Source: Malaya genurostris (taxonomy: Eukaryota > Arthropoda > Insecta > Diptera > Culicidae). Taken from it: DNA of 64,000 nt. The notes below the pieces were generated by a model. That model worked only from the letters and a program-made list of their open reading frames with translations. It was not told the origin of the DNA and did no database searches. How positions within the stretch are numbered: the first letter of the stretch is position 1; each line of letters opens with the position of its first letter. Positions 10,864-23,500 of this stretch are shown here, in pieces. The stretch covers positions 11,326,131 to 11,390,130 of the forward strand of contig NC_080571.1 of the NCBI RefSeq assembly GCF_030247185.1, given 5' to 3'. Position numbers and translations under genes: made by a program.

Positions 10864-11245
10864 CGCAGGGTAGTTTAATTGGTAAAATCATTGCTCCGGT
10901 TAGGAGCTACTCACGGGTTCGAGTCAAGTATGCAAGTATTAGCGTGTATTGATGAGGTATAGTCATCAACTAATATGACCTAACAAATTAGAATATGTTT
11001 TCCGTTCTCCACTAATCAGAGTAAGGGAGCTATCTCCCGGGTTGGCAGTTCAATGCATAGGACACTGGTCTTACAAGCCAGTTGCAGTATGTTCGAGCCC
11101 CGATCTGAATGAACGGATTCGTAGTGTCAGTAGGATCGTAGCACCAGCCATGCAATGGTGTTCTGTACACTATGAATCGGATGCGAAGTCTGTTAAAACA
11201 GAAGGTCAAATTCCTCTACAGGAATGTAATGCCAAGGCTTTGAGC
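10864..11245 (+). mobile_element. tRNA-derived SINE with two tRNA-like heads
   Basis: The first tRNA-like segment (10869-10925) has an A-box-like TAGTTTAATTGG and a B-box-like GGGTTCGAGTC. The second (11042-11107) has TGGCAGTTCAATGCATAGG, then TGTTCGAGCCCC. The body (GATTCGTAGTGTCAGTAGGA, TGCGAAGTCTGTT, GGAATGTAATGCCAAGGC) matches my recollection of abundant mosquito SINEs of the Feilai type. Two heads recall the dimeric Twin SINEs of Culex, but the spacing of about 120 bp is longer, so two adjacent SINEs are equally possible. No intact tRNA fold. Confidence 0.6.
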
Positions 11246-11549
11246 TATCTGGGACCACCTCTCAAAATCTATCATCACAAGTCTTATGGATTGCTGTGCT
11301 CTATGAATGTTAATTTAGGAGGTCTTAGACATGTGTGACAGAAATTGCATTACAGTAAACGTAAAGAAATGGAATTTTTGGCCGCTACTTCCAAAACCGA
11401 AAACCGGAAAGCCATATTAGTATAAAAACCAACTAACAGTTTTGAACAAAGTGGAGAAGATTTTTCTGTTTTATTGCATCGTTACTTCTAGTTTGAAATT
11501 TTCAACACTCATCACCCTGTATTTTGGACCTAGAGGTAGGATCTCTATG

Positions 11550-11740
11550 AAGAATATGTCATACGGAATAATAACACCTTTAATTTGAATATTAGTTCGT
11601 GAAACAGGCCAAGCCTGAGAAATTGGTGCGAGTTCCATTCCGACGTTTTTGACCGCTTTTTCCGATGCTTCAGGAACTGGTGAAGTCACCTGGCCTCTCC
11701 CGAAACGAAATCCTGGGTACGGGCCTGTAGACAACGTAGC
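11550..11740 (-). repeat. dispersed repeat, inverse copy at 42995-43150
   Basis: Reading the minus strand gives a TACCCAGGATTTCGTTTCGG segment, CACGAACT and ATTCCGTATGACAT, matching 43005-43110 on the plus strand in the same order. The resulting open frame (11755-11471) is not conserved between the copies and is unlikely to be coding. Confidence 0.55.
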
Positions 11741-11842
11741 GTCAGATATCAGCATTTTGACTATGAACGATAGACTTTGAAAAGTTTCACATTGTATTAT
11801 TTGGTCAACGCTTTATGTTTTTGTTAATGTAACAAAATAAAA

Positions 11843-12097
11843 TTACCAGTTTCCTTGAAAAAGGCCTACATCAAAGGCCGAAACATCGGACAGTAAACAA
11901 CATTCGTTTGTATTATAAGACTGAGACAGCCGTTTTCCTGATTTCCCACAATTATCACCACAGTCGAAATCAAGCATTACCATGCAAATAACTTCAGTCC
12001 ATGACTCCATGGGAAGTTTTAATTCAATCGAATACCGATGACCGATTTCGTACACAGAGCCCCGCTTCAATGCAGTGTTTGCATCAAATGGATTCAA
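11843..12097 (-). other. unrecognised open frame, possibly coding
   Basis: An 84-codon frame with natural-looking composition (peptide segments GHRYSIELKLPMESW and LDFDCGDNCGKSG, Cys-rich). It could be an exon or a decayed gene fragment. No family is recognised and no convincing splice sites were fixed. Confidence 0.2.
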
Positions 12098-12316
12098 ACA
12101 TTACATGAAGACTTTCGATCTCTTGCAAATGTCAAGCGATCGACGCGTATTTAGTATTTTTTGTTATGTATATACGATTAACATTTTCCGATCTTTTCAA
12201 TACGCCAGTCTGCATCAAATGTTCTATTTCTTACCAATTGTATCCAAATATTTAGTCAATTACACTCTTGAGACATAGTATGATATTGCACATATGAATA
12301 TTTTCTTATGTAGGAA

Positions 12317-12993
12317 AAGGTGTTCGGTTGCCGGCACCCCACCGTAACTTTTGACAGAAAGCAGATAGCGTCAATCCGACAAATGCCATGTGTGTGTAAT
12401 AGCAGCACGTTCTTTTTGTGCCGAATTGCGAAGTAAACAGTCACTTGTACTTAAAAATAACTTTTAATTACGTGAATATCAACACAAAAATTTTTTCTCG
12501 CTTTTTTTAGAGTATCATAAATTGAAGAGCATCAAACGGAAAGGTGAATGGATTGAATATTTATGAGGTGAAATAGATCTATTTCGCGATTTAATACCGG
12601 ATGCTATCAAAATTTTCGCAACCAAAGATTTTTTTTGTGATTTTCAAAATGTCTACCAATTTCGGGTACCGTCACCCCATTTTTTTCGACAAATCGTGAA
12701 AAATTGTCAGTAATATGCAGGCTGCTGTCGAGACAAACATCTAGCTGCTCATACAGCGGATGCTCCTGCTTAGGAAAAACGTTGAAGACGGACCAAATTA
12801 TTACCAAAGGCGCCACCATTCAAATATTCGACCAAGAGAGCCAAGGCGAAGTCACAATCAAACAATGAAGACTTTTGTCAAAAACGCTTCCAAAAAGAAT
12901 AAATTCTGTTTTTTTCTTCGAATAGCTGCAGTCTTTACTTATATTTTTCCATTTTTAACGAAATTTCTTGGGGTGTCGGTAACCGAACACCTT
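12317..12993. mobile_element. TIR element with GTGTTCGG termini, copy 1
   Basis: The ends AAGGTGTTCGGTTGCCGGCA and, reversed, AAGGTGTTCGGTTACCGACA are inverted repeats of about 25 bp bounding 677 bp. Subterminal blocks (TTTTTGTGCCGAATTGCGAAG; GACTTTTGTCAAAAACGCTT) recur in a second copy at 46712-49743. A third solo terminus lies at 13168-13186. No transposase is recognisable. The target duplication is not clear; TA is possible. Confidence 0.65.
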
Positions 12994-13494
12994 TATTAAA
13001 AGGGCCAAAATTTATCGCTTTACTAAATTGATAACATTTTTTTTTCAATCAAATGAATCAACTTAGTTTCTTAATCAGTTGTTAGCCAGGAACATTAGCT
13101 TTCCATTGATGTATAGATGTCCGCCTAATGTGCACTAAGTTAGAAGTTATGAGCTAAAAAGAAAAGGGTGCCGGTAACCGAACACTCTCCCTTACATAAA
13201 ACACTAATAAGAAAAGAAAGATTATTCTAACTTAACCAGTTACTCTTGCCCCATAAACGTATTTTGCTTTATACTCCGAATTAATAAAGAATGAGATGAA
13301 AAATTCTAACCTATGAATAATCTAAAGAATGATACTGACGATTTTTTATCAAAACAAGCCGATTAAAAGTCTGGATAAATTAAAAGCGATATAAAATCAC
13401 ATTAAGGGGATTAAATACACTTCACCAATAGGACGTCACACCGAAACACTTGAGCTATTTGAACGATTTTCAATATTCCGGCTCAAATAAGTGA
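12994..13494. other. non-coding, solo transposon terminus at 13168-13186
   Basis: GGTGCCGGTAACCGAACACT is a solo terminus of the GTGTTCGG family. The rest is AT-rich with no other feature. Confidence 0.4.
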
Positions 13495-13652
13495 TTACAT
13501 ACAAACCAATTCGCACCCTTTCATTCTGCTACTAACGCAGAAGGCTATAGCACAAAGTCGACACCGTTCTTCTGACCAAAAGTCACCGTAGACTCACGGG
13601 GAGGCATGAGATAGGAACTTGTGAACGCTCTCACTTTCTGGCGACCAGCAAC
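13495..13652 (-). mobile_element. fragment of the 5107-6035 retroposon family
   Basis: Shares CTACTAACGCAGAAGGC, GTCGAC and GGGGAGGCATGAGATAGGAA with 5890-6000 in the same orientation. Only the 5' part is present, which is unusual for a retroposon and suggests that a later deletion or insertion removed the tail. Confidence 0.65.
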
Positions 13653-13918
13653 AAATACAGTTTCTTCGTAATCCGAGAAGAATGTTATCTAAAGCTTGCT
13701 TCATTTAGAATTGGAACAAACTTTTGCTCATATTGTGGCGCTCCTGGTGGACGGATTTGGAAGTTCTTGGCGCCCACGTGTCGGGAATTTTGTCAGCTTC
13801 ACGTATGATTTTTGACATTCCGCAAATCGACTGTACTTTGTAAAAAATCAACATGGAAGCCAAAAGAAGGGAAAAATTGTGCACAGTTATTTGGAAAATC
13901 CATTGTGATCTGCATCTA

Positions 13919-14914
13919 CACGGAGAACCCGCAGATCACAAAATTACAATATTGCAATTGTTGTTTCACGCCTTGGTTGTTTCAACTAAAATGTTGTTGA
14001 TTTAACTAACATATCTGTTGATTTTGACATAACCATTCAGGTAACCGAAATTGTTGTATTCAAATGCTGTCACTTGGCGGAGAACGAAGACAGCAAAACG
14101 CAGAACAAAAAACCTCTTCATTTCACCAGAAGCGTTTCATATTGAAAATTTTCAATGGTAAATTAACGTCATTTATGTTAGTTACGTAGTGGTCGTTTTA
14201 TGTAAGTGAAAGTATGCAGAAGAATATAACAGTTAATTGTAAAACAAGTTTTCCATGTGTTAAATAGATATTCCTGCAGTATTAATTTTTTTTATTTCAT
14301 CTGAGAGTAATGTATTCTAGGACAGTTCATGTCAATGTTATTAAAACCGCTTAACGCTTAAAAATTTGCTGCTAAAGTGAAGTTGTACTATTTGTATTTT
14401 CTTGAAAGTGTATCTGTAGCATTAGGTTTGCCAGCGAGCCATTCTGCAAGTGAGGGAAAAATTTCCTAATTCCCTGTGACCATTTTTTCTGGTGAGTTCC
14501 CTTTTGAGAATTGTAATCTTTTGGTTCATTTCCATATCCTTTGTGAGTTTAGTGATAAATATATAAGCAGTTAATTAGGTAAAATTTCGTTGTTCAAGCA
14601 GTGAACGATTAGCTGCCCCCGAAGAGGCTAACAGTAAAAAATATCTATTGCAATTGGCGTTTTAAGTTCAAATAACTGAATAATTGGTTGAAACAACTGA
14701 GACATTTTTTTGCTTTCATGCATACAAGTAACTTTGCTGGGATTTTGTCTTTGCTCAATTGCACGAGTGACATCTCATCTCAGCTGCCAGCACGATAAAT
14801 AAAAAATGACAGATTGGTTAAATTAACAGTCGATTAGTTGTACCAAATTTTAACCAATCAAAATCAGAAAAACAACTAATATTTAGTTGTTTTGCGATCG
14901 CTGGCTTTTCCGTG
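13919..14914. mobile_element. 996-bp TA-flanked MITE inside ITmD37E copy A
   Basis: Both ends carry CACGGA(G/A)AA as inverted repeats and are flanked by TA (13917-13918 and 14915-14916). Removing the insert and one TA restores the sequence CATCTAGGCTAGC found uninterrupted in copy C. Internal sequence is AT-rich with several AACAATTG/TTGTTGAAA-like repeats and no transposase. It is a non-autonomous Tc1/mariner-type element. Confidence 0.75.
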
Positions 14915-14916
14915 TA

Positions 14917-15773
14917 GGCTAGCTAAACAGCTGAAATTGCCCAGAAATACCGTATGGTGCGTTATCAAACGGTATAAGGAAACATTGACGACGATTCGGA
15001 AGCCTCAAGCCAATCGTTGGAGTGGAACTGTCGATCGGAAACTGCGTGGTAAGATTTTGAAGACGATTAAGAGGAATCCTAATCTGTCGGACCGTGATTT
15101 GGTCAGAAAATTCGGTACTGCCCATAGTACCGTGAGAAGAACTCGACTCCGGGAAGGAATCAAGCTGACCGACTTCGACGGGTGTCTTCTGATGAACGAT
15201 GAAACCTATGTCAAGGCTGACTTCGGGCAAATCCCAGGTCAAAAATTTTACTTGACAACGGCTCGGGGGGATGTTCCAGCCAAATTTAAATTTGTTTTTG
15301 TCGATAAATTTGCAGGAAAATTTATGATTTGGCAGGGCATTTGCAGCTGTGGCAAGAAAACGAAAGTTTTCGTTACAAATAAGACAATGACATCAGAACT
15401 ATACCAAAAAGAGTGTCTCCAAAAACGAATTTTGCCGTTCATTCGATCCCACGATCATCCCGTAATGTTTTGGCCAGATTTGGCAAGCTGTCATTACAGC
15501 AAAGTCGTTCAAGAATGGTATGCAGAGAAAGAGGTCCAGTTTGTTCCGAAAAACCTGAACCCACCCAACTGCCCCCAGTTCCGCCCTATTGAGAAACACT
15601 GGACAATCATGAAGAGGAGACTCAAGGCAAAGGGAAAGGTTGTCAAAGATATCAATCAGATGACGACCTGGTGGAATAAGATAGCTGAAACGGTGGACGA
15701 AGAAGGTGTGCGCCGCCTAATGAGCCGTGTTACAGGAAAAATTCGAGAATTCCTGCGAAATCGTGACGAATAA
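14917..15773 (+). pseudogene. ITmD37E transposase, copy A (truncated)
   Basis: A cut-and-paste transposase. After the MITE the frame begins RLAKQLKLPRNTVW, a helix-turn-helix that would bind the termini. The DDE domain follows: first Asp in CLLMNDETYVK, second in PVMFWPDLASCHYS, and Glu in PQFRPIEKHW, with 37 residues between the second Asp and Glu. The catalytic core is open to the stop at 15771-15773. The N-terminus is separated by the inserted MITE and an internal stretch found in copies B and C is deleted, so the protein is unlikely to be functional. Confidence 0.8.
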
Positions 15774-16219
15774 TTTTGTCTGTATTTTTTCTTAAAAGTA
15801 TGAAGAAAACGCTACAATTGTATAAAAAAGATCATGAATTCAATAATAAACTGAAATACAGGCAATTGTCTTTGTTCCAATTTTATCTGAAGCAAGCTTT
15901 ATATTCCAATATTATTAATGAAATTTCCTGAACTTACAATACATACATATGGACTAAACTTGAAATCATTACTAATTGTTCTTGGTTGCGCAAAAACTAG
16001 TACCCGTGTCTTGTTCATTAAGGTATTGTACTATTGTATTATTGGGACAGCCATAATGAACTTACATCTTTTCAACTGTATGCGAATTTCCATCGTATCG
16101 AACGTGGCAAGAAACTGAACTGTCATCACTAGTTGATTCGTAATGTAATGAAAAGGATTCAAGAGATGAACAATTCCGGAATGATTAACATGTCATCAGA
16201 CTTCACTAACTGCGATTCG

Positions 16220-16580
16220 AATGAAACGTCTTCAGTATGACAAAACAAACATATTTTTACACGAAGCGCACTATTTCCACAACCGAAAGTTGGATCTGAA
16301 AAAAATCGGGATATTCTTATGGTATCTGAAGACCTCTCCATTGAATCTAAGATCGGTTCAGCCATCTTCGAAAAAAGTTATTGATATTATTTTCATTTTT
16401 TTTGTGCATACCACCCTGTAACCGAAAGTCGGATCCAAATGAAATTCAGTAATAAGACCTTCAACTGAAAGTTTGTGAAAATCGGATTAGCCATCTTCGA
16501 GAAAACTGAGTGACAATATTTGTAACACACTCACATACATTTTCTTTGTTCGTCTGGCTGAATCGAATGGTATATGACAC
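16220..16580 (-). repeat. dispersed repeat related to the 47577-48010 block
   Basis: On the minus strand this contains imperfect units with GATTTTCACAAACTTTC, TTCATTTGGATCCGACTTTCGG and a CATATACCATTCGAT end, matching the plus-strand array at 46880-48010 and 49060-49370. Copies are diverged. It appears to be a very common interspersed family with internal tandem units. Confidence 0.55.
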
Positions 16581-16882
16581 TCGGTTGAAAAGTCGAATTT
16601 TCACAGTGATTGCATAGCCATTCTATATAAGCACGGCGAAACAACTACTATAGCAGACTTCACTCTAACTAATCGTTTCAGTTAGAGATCAATAAAACTT
16701 ATAAATTAATTATTTCAAAATGATAATTAATTGAACCAGCAACAAGCCGATAGGATCCCGATTACCCTACGCTGTCACATACACACACTTACTTTCCCAC
16801 CGTGCGAAGTAGTTGAAATAATAGACTGTCAAGTCAATCAGCAGTCCGCAGTCCGCATCATCAGCTGATGGTTTGCTTGGTT

Positions 16883-17176
16883 CGTGTTTATTCACATTCT
16901 GCCTTTCATTCTGTTCGGTTCGGTTCGGTTCGGTTTGGTGCCGTGTCCTGGAGCTACAGTTTTTGAGTTCGTTCAGTTTGAAAACGCATCAAACTATCCT
17001 TCATTCATTAAACATAACATTAACCCGGGCAGACATTTGAGTTTCGTGCCGTGTCCGTGTATCGTTGTTTTGCATAATCATTCAAGAGTGTTATCTTGTT
17101 GGTTCATCTGCTGACGTGCCTCAAGCGGCGACAGTCGGGCGACGATTCCGTCGGGAAGTGAAATACTACAAACGGG
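16883..17176 (+). promoter_or_regulatory. probable OPLAH 5' leader
   Basis: The sequence upstream of the OPLAH start is GC-richer than its surroundings and has a CGGTT pentamer repeated about four times (16917-16936). No intron is needed between here and the ATG at 17177. The transcription start is not determinable. A TATATAA at 16624-16630 lies too far from any clear initiator to be assigned with confidence. Confidence 0.35.
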
Positions 17177-17533
17177 ATGGCCAGTGGCAAGTACAACTTT
17201 GCAATCGATCGAGGAGGAACCTTCACCGATGTTCTGTGCATAACGCCGAACGGAACCATCCGGACGCTGAAACTACTGTCCGAAGATCCGGCTAACTACC
17301 CGGATGCACCGACGGAAGGCATCCGACGGATTTTGGAACAGGAAACTGGTCTATCGAGTACAGCGCAAGGATTGGTCAATACCGATCTGATCGGTTGGGT
17401 TCGAATGGGAACAACGGTCGCCACCAATGCACTGCTGGAAAGGGCCGGTGATCCAGTGGCTCTGGTGGTGAACCGCGGTTTCCGTGATTTGCTTCAGATC
17501 GGAAACCAGGCGAGACCGAGTATCTTCCAACTG
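17177..17533 (+). CDS. OPLAH: OPLAH coding exon 1
   Basis: 119 codons from ATG (MASGKYNFAIDRGG) to SIFQL, ending at a CTG|GTGAGT donor in phase 0. The ATG is chosen because the conserved ATP-binding DRGGTFTDV follows it at the spacing usual for the family. Confidence 0.95.
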
Positions 17534-20500
17534 GTGAGTGGTATATGTTTGTTTACGCTAGGATCTACGTGCTCGTTAAACCTGCTGCCATACTGTTTGT
17601 GTGAGCTGACAACGTTCAGCTTAGCTATCAGTCAACGGCGTCGTGTGCAGATTGTTTTCTACTGCTTCACCGTTCTAAGGCAAAATGGGGTTAAACCGTC
17701 ACTGAGTAGGTTCGGCTGGTTCGGCACAAAGTTAAGAGCAATGTTTGGACTTTTCTGTTTAACGGCGGGAAAATTATATCGTTACTGTATGCAATTATAG
17801 ATACACTTCATGTTTCGTCTTCGACTCGTCAGTACCTCACAGTTTATGTTAAGCTGTTATGTCACCCAGCAGTTCAACAGACAAAAAAATTTCATGCACA
17901 TTTCTACATACAGAAAACTTTTTCTATTTGCACCGAAGTACAACGTCTTTACTGTCGTGCCGAATGTAAACGAGTTCCGGCTTATAACAGTTCGGCTGAA
18001 AAGTTCGTATCGTTTAATAGAAACACACATTTTTTTGCCAAAATTCGTTTTTATTATTCAACATAATTGCCATCAGAGGCGATACAGCGATTATAGCGAT
18101 CTTCCAACTTTTCGATACCATTTTTGTAGTACGATTTGTCCTTTGCCTCAAAATAGGCCTCAGTTTCAGCGATTACCTCTTCATTGCTTCTAAATTTATT
18201 ACCAGCGAGCATTCTCTTGAGGTCTGATGGAGCCATGTTTCGTCCATTGTTATATATCGACGAAAAAAATCGGTTTTATTTCTATATAACAGCTCCAAAC
18301 ACTGCTCAGAATCATCAATTCGTTGTTGATTTTGATCGATTGTGAGCTCACGCGGCACCCATTTTGCACAAAGCTTTCTCATATCCAAATATTCGTGAAT
18401 AATATGTCCAACACGTTCCTTTGATAGGATGGATCTTTAGGGTGTCAGCTATCTCGATCAACTTCACTTTACGGTCATTGAAAATCATTTTGTGGATTAT
18501 TTTCACGTTTTCATCGGTAACAGCCTCTTTTGGACGTCCACTGCGTTCATCGTCTTCGGTGCTCATATGACCAGTACGAAATTTTGCAAACCACTTACGA
18601 ATTGTTGCTTCGCCCGGTGCAGAGTCTGGATAACACTCATCAAGCCATTTTTTGGTATCGGCGGCACTTTTTTTCATCAAAAAGTAGTGTTTCATCAACA
18701 CACGAAATTCCTTTTTTTCCATTTTTTCACAATAACAAAAGTAGCTTCACTCAAAATGCAATATCTCACAAACTAATAATCAGACAGCTGTCAAATTTAT
18801 ACACGTATCTTTTGAAGGTTGGTACTAACTGAAAATGGTATGGATTTAATTCTAGTGGCGCCCTCTCATAGAAACGATACGAACTTTTCAGCCGATCTGT
18901 TACTTGCCGATTCAGATGGTGGTCATTAAGGTTTTGACAGAATAGTTAAGTCCATTTTCACTCACTACGTAATTACTGTTATTCTGAATACTATATATTC
19001 GAGAAAAATGTGAACATTCCTAATTACCAAAGATATTCAATTAATTTGTCCATTTTGGGACCAACAAATCGATCCCAACGAACTGGTAACGATATTTTCT
19101 TCCATTATTTTGACATCTACGGACTACGTCTTTATCTTCTCTATAGGGGGTAGTGATTCAAAATAAAACCGTACAAACAGTGGTCAAGTTTTAAACATCG
19201 ACAGCTCAGCCAATTTAAATAGCATCGGTTTGAGTAGATAACATTATATATTTTAAATTATTGCTCGAAACTTCAATTAGTAACGAACAGTGTCTAATTT
19301 TCCCTATTTTTCCTTTTCGAGGTTTCCTCTAACCAACCGGGGAACAACTTGACACATTAGTTCAGTTTCACGTAACCACTTTGAAATAGTAAATGTCGCG
19401 TCTGAAACTCTTATTTGCTTGAAAAATGAACGTCCATTGAACGGCATGAATATGAAAAGGGCATACTAATTAAATGAATTGTTTGAAATTAAAATAGGAT
19501 GTTGGGTTTGACTTTGGAATTCATTTTGGCATTTTTAATTTTTGACGATGACTAGATTTCATGACTATACTTTGATTCAGTAAATATTTGTCAAAGAATT
19601 CTCTGCAATCCGTGCTAGAGGTGCATATAATTACAACCCTAAAGCCATTCAGGTCAAGGCTGGCTTATAGAAAATAATCAAGTTGAATCATTAACACATT
19701 CAAACTGCGTAAATTTTGACGAAGTAATAATGCTGCATGCAGACACAAATTGAAATTTGCTGAAACTTTATTTTCAAGAGTGAATGAAGCCTTCCGTTTT
19801 AAAAATATATTAATTTAAGATAAAATTTCCGAACCTACAAAACCATGCTATGTCGAACAGAGAAGCAGATGAATAAAAATTATTACAAAACGCCAATTGC
19901 CTATTCGAAATTACCAACGATACCAAAACATGGAAACTAATGCAGGAATAGTATCAATCTGTAAAATAACGGAAATGGAATTAAAAAAAACTCTCCATCA
20001 CAAAGGCAAATTTCCGAGTATTGAACGACGTTATAGGTGTGTTTACTGGTATATCCAAACACATATTAGACACAAATGCAGTGAATAATCATAAAAATAA
20101 TATATTAAAACTATGTGTGAAAGCAAATCACAAGAAAATTTAACTGTGCAAAAGAAACTCACGATACAAATTCAGTTACAAAATGACTACACAGAAAGAA
20201 AAAATGAAACTTACACGACACGTAAACCGATAGTACTATGAAATAGACATCAGTTGAAACGAAAATCTGATTTAAAACCATAATTCATGTAAAATTACAT
20301 TAAGATTCATTTAGTTTTTCATTGAATAAGTCTGTATATTTACATACCGCTTAGTTTTATGATGTAACTTTCCATTCAATTGCCTACTTCAAATATGTAC
20401 ATGAAAATAAATGTAAATTCACAAAATATTTTTATCTGTGTAGGGTTACCATGGGCCTCGCCCTATTGCCGGGCCTAGAGCAATTTGCCGGCCTGCCGGG

Positions 20501-23500
20501 CCCAGTGAAATTCTTCGGGCCGCATGTAAGAAGAAACCCGAGTCAGAAATCTATGGGGTAGTAAGATTTACGTTAGTGAAAATCTGTTCTGCCATCCCCG
20601 AAAAAATGAAGTGCATATTTTTTGCACATACCGATGCTTCATACCTACACAGAGGATGCAGCTGGCGAACACCGCACAAAAAGGAAAGCGCACTTCTTCT
20701 CTGTGTCGAAAGCCTGGCTTTTTGGAAGAAATATCAGTTTTGATCAACTTTTCATCAACGTTTGATGGAAAATTACTTACATTTTATGAATGTAGATTTT
20801 GGTTCTCTAATGAAAAAGTTAGCAACACTGCTGCAATGCATTTGTATTAGATTGCGCTACCCAAAATAAACAAAACTAAATATTTTCTGTTACAAAAGCA
20901 GTTTTCCGGAAAAATAAATAGTTTTACGACAACATTCCATATCCATTGCCTTTAGCGTGTTAAATTTTTAGTTTGATTGTCAGCGGAGGGCAACAAACTG
21001 AAGAAGTGGGATATTAAGAGATTAAGTATTACCTAAATCTATTTGTATCTTATGTGTCGGTAATAGCTTGAATAGCCAGGAGGGCTTATTTCCTTGGTCA
21101 CGATTCAATAAAGAAATGGAGTTATTTTTGAAGATTTCTAAACTTTCAGCTGTGTCTAATTTCCATGGGTTGGAAATTTGTCTTATGATTTTTATGTCGT
21201 TGGTAGTGAGTTCATGATCTTCAGAAAAGGCATGTTCAGCTACTTTTGACTTGAAATGATGTGGTAGTCCTTTCTCTAATTCTTTAGATGCTTTCGCTAT
21301 TTCAGCGACGTGCTCTTTGAAACGGATGTCTAGAGTTCTCTTTGTTTGTCCAATATATATTTTATCACAATGAGAACACGAGATTTTGTATACCCCAGAT
21401 TTTTTCAAATTATCCGTAGGATCTTTTGTAGAACCTAGTAAATTTTTCAATTGACAGTTCATGCTGCTGAATACTAAATCCAAACCAAATTTATTTAGTT
21501 TTGATTTCAAAGGATGTGCAATGTTTGGATTGAAGTCTACCGATAATCTTTTTAAATTTTCCGATGGGGGAGACATAGTTGTAAGTGATTGTTTTTTCAA
21601 AAATCTTAATTTTTTGTCGAGGATTGTTTGAATTGAACGCTCCGGATATTCATTGAGCTTTCCAATTTCGAAAATAAAGTTTTTCTCTTTTATTGCAGCA
21701 TCTCTTTTAAGGGGTAAGGTCAGCATTCTGTGAATCATATGGTGGAAAGCTGCCATTTTGTGTTGGTGGGAATGATTAGAAGTATTTGGTATGACCCGAT
21801 CTGTGTTGGTTGGCTTCCTGTATATCTCGAAATTTAAGGTTTTTGCCTCTCTGATAATGAGGATATCTAAGAAAGGTAAACTGTTGTCTTTCTCCTCCTC
21901 ATAGGTGAAATTAATGTTTTTATGTAAGTTATTAATCATTTGTAAGAAAGTTGATAAATCATTGCGTTTGATGATGTATCAAACGCAATGATTTATCAAC
22001 TTTCTTACAAATGATTAATAACTTACATAAAAACATTAATTTCACCTATGAGGAGGAGAAAGACAACATATCATCAACGTATCTCCACCAGCGATTAGGT
22101 AATAATCCCTGGTTTTTCAAAAGTTCTTCAAGATTTGCCATAAACAATTCGCATAAAAATGGGGAGAGCGGATTACCCATTGGTGCCCCTGGTAACTGTT
22201 TATAAAATCCGCCTCTGAATTTGAAATAATTTACATCCATACAAAGCCGAGTTAGGTTCAGATATGACCTTACTTTGATTTTCCATAAATTGTTACTATG
22301 TTGTTGAAGTAACCAATCTTCTAATAAATTAATTGAGTCTTTCGCCGGGACACTGGGGAATAAGGCGGTTACATCGAATGACACCATTATTTCGTCTTCT
22401 TCGATTTCACCAGAGTTTTGAAGTTGAATCGTAAATTCTTGTGTGTTGGGGACTGATCTACTGAAAAATTTTTTTGGCATAGAATGGAATTCTTTTACTA
22501 GCCATTTGGCGATTTTTTGGGTAGGGGCTCCCACTGAAGAAATAATTTCCCTTATTTCGTTACCAGGTTTGTGAACCTTTGGTAGTCCTTTGATTTTGGG
22601 TAAAGAAGGGTTAGGAACTTTGAGGTAATTGAGGTTGATATCGAAGTTTGGATTACATTCAAGAAGAGTTTTATCCACTTTTTTGATAATTTCAGGAAGG
22701 GGATCGGTTCTTTGTTTCCTATAAGGACCGTCATTAATTTTTTGGGTTATCAAGTCGTCATAATCTTGTTTGTCCATAATAACTACTTTATTTCCCTTGT
22801 CAGCCTTTACATAAAAAACAGGCTTTTCTCGCAATTGTTTCACTAGTTCTTTTTCATCAATGGTTTGCTGATTATTCAAAGAAGTACTTTTAATGACGTC
22901 AGCTACGATAGTTCTGGCGTCATTAATTTGAGGAAACGAAAGATCACAGTTATTTAAACCTGTTTCTATGTCTATAATAACTTGTTCAAGGAGGCAAAAA
23001 CCTTAAATTTCGAGATATACAGGAAGCCAACCAATACAGATCGGGTCATACCAAATACTTCTAATCATTCCCACCAACACAAAATGGCAGCTTTCCACCA
23101 TATGATTCACAGAATGCTGACCTTACCCCTTAAGAGAGATGCTGCAATAAAAGAGAAAAACTTTATTTTCGAAATTGGAAAGCTCAATGGATATCCGGAG
23201 CGTTCAATTCAAACAATCCTCGACAAAAAATTAAGATTGTTGAAAAAACAATCACTTACAACTATGTCTCCCCCATCGGAAAATTTAAAAAGATTATCGG
23301 TAGACTTCAATCCAAACATTGCACATCCTTTGAAATCAAAACTAAATAAATTTGGTTTGGATTTAGTATTCAGCAGCATGAACTGTCAATTGAAAAATTT
23401 ACTAGGTTCTACAAAAGATCCTACGGATAATTTGAAAAAATCTGGGGTATACAAAATCTCGTGTTCTCATTGTGATAAAATATATATTGGACAAACAAAG

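Larger units (their letters stand above)
13692..15899 (+). mobile_element. ITmD37E transposon copy A (interrupted)
   Basis: The termini AAGCTTGCTTCA and TGAAGCAAGCTT are inverted repeats flanked by TA (13690-13691 and 15900-15901), the target duplication of the IS630-Tc1-mariner superfamily. The encoded transposase has a D-37-E spacing, the signature of the mosquito ITmD37E family. Two other copies, B (25091-26603) and C (27526-35576), share termini and coding sequence. Copy A is split by a 996-bp MITE at 13919-14914, and its transposase lacks about 29 residues before the first catalytic Asp compared with B and C. Confidence 0.85.
20978..22985 (-). mobile_element. Penelope-like element, rearranged minus copy
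   Basis: A retroelement encoding reverse transcriptase plus a GIY-YIG endonuclease, the Penelope-like (PLE) architecture. The minus strand holds the RT half (22985-22065) and the 3' half with the GIY-YIG domain (21975-21022). Between them an approximately 90-bp stretch (21975-22062) is an inverted duplicate of the beginning of the 3' half, forming a near-perfect palindrome about 21970. The copy ends at 20978, at a point shared with the plus copy before the two diverge. It is 5'-truncated at 22985, where it abuts the plus-oriented partial copy. Confidence 0.85.

Noticed and set aside
10869..11107. Two tRNA-like segments as tRNA genes
   Set aside because: A- and B-box-like motifs are present, but acceptor and anticodon stems do not fold; they belong to a SINE.
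11471..11755. Minus-strand 94-codon frame as an exon
   Set aside because: It overlaps a dispersed repeat whose other copy at 42995-43150 does not keep the frame.
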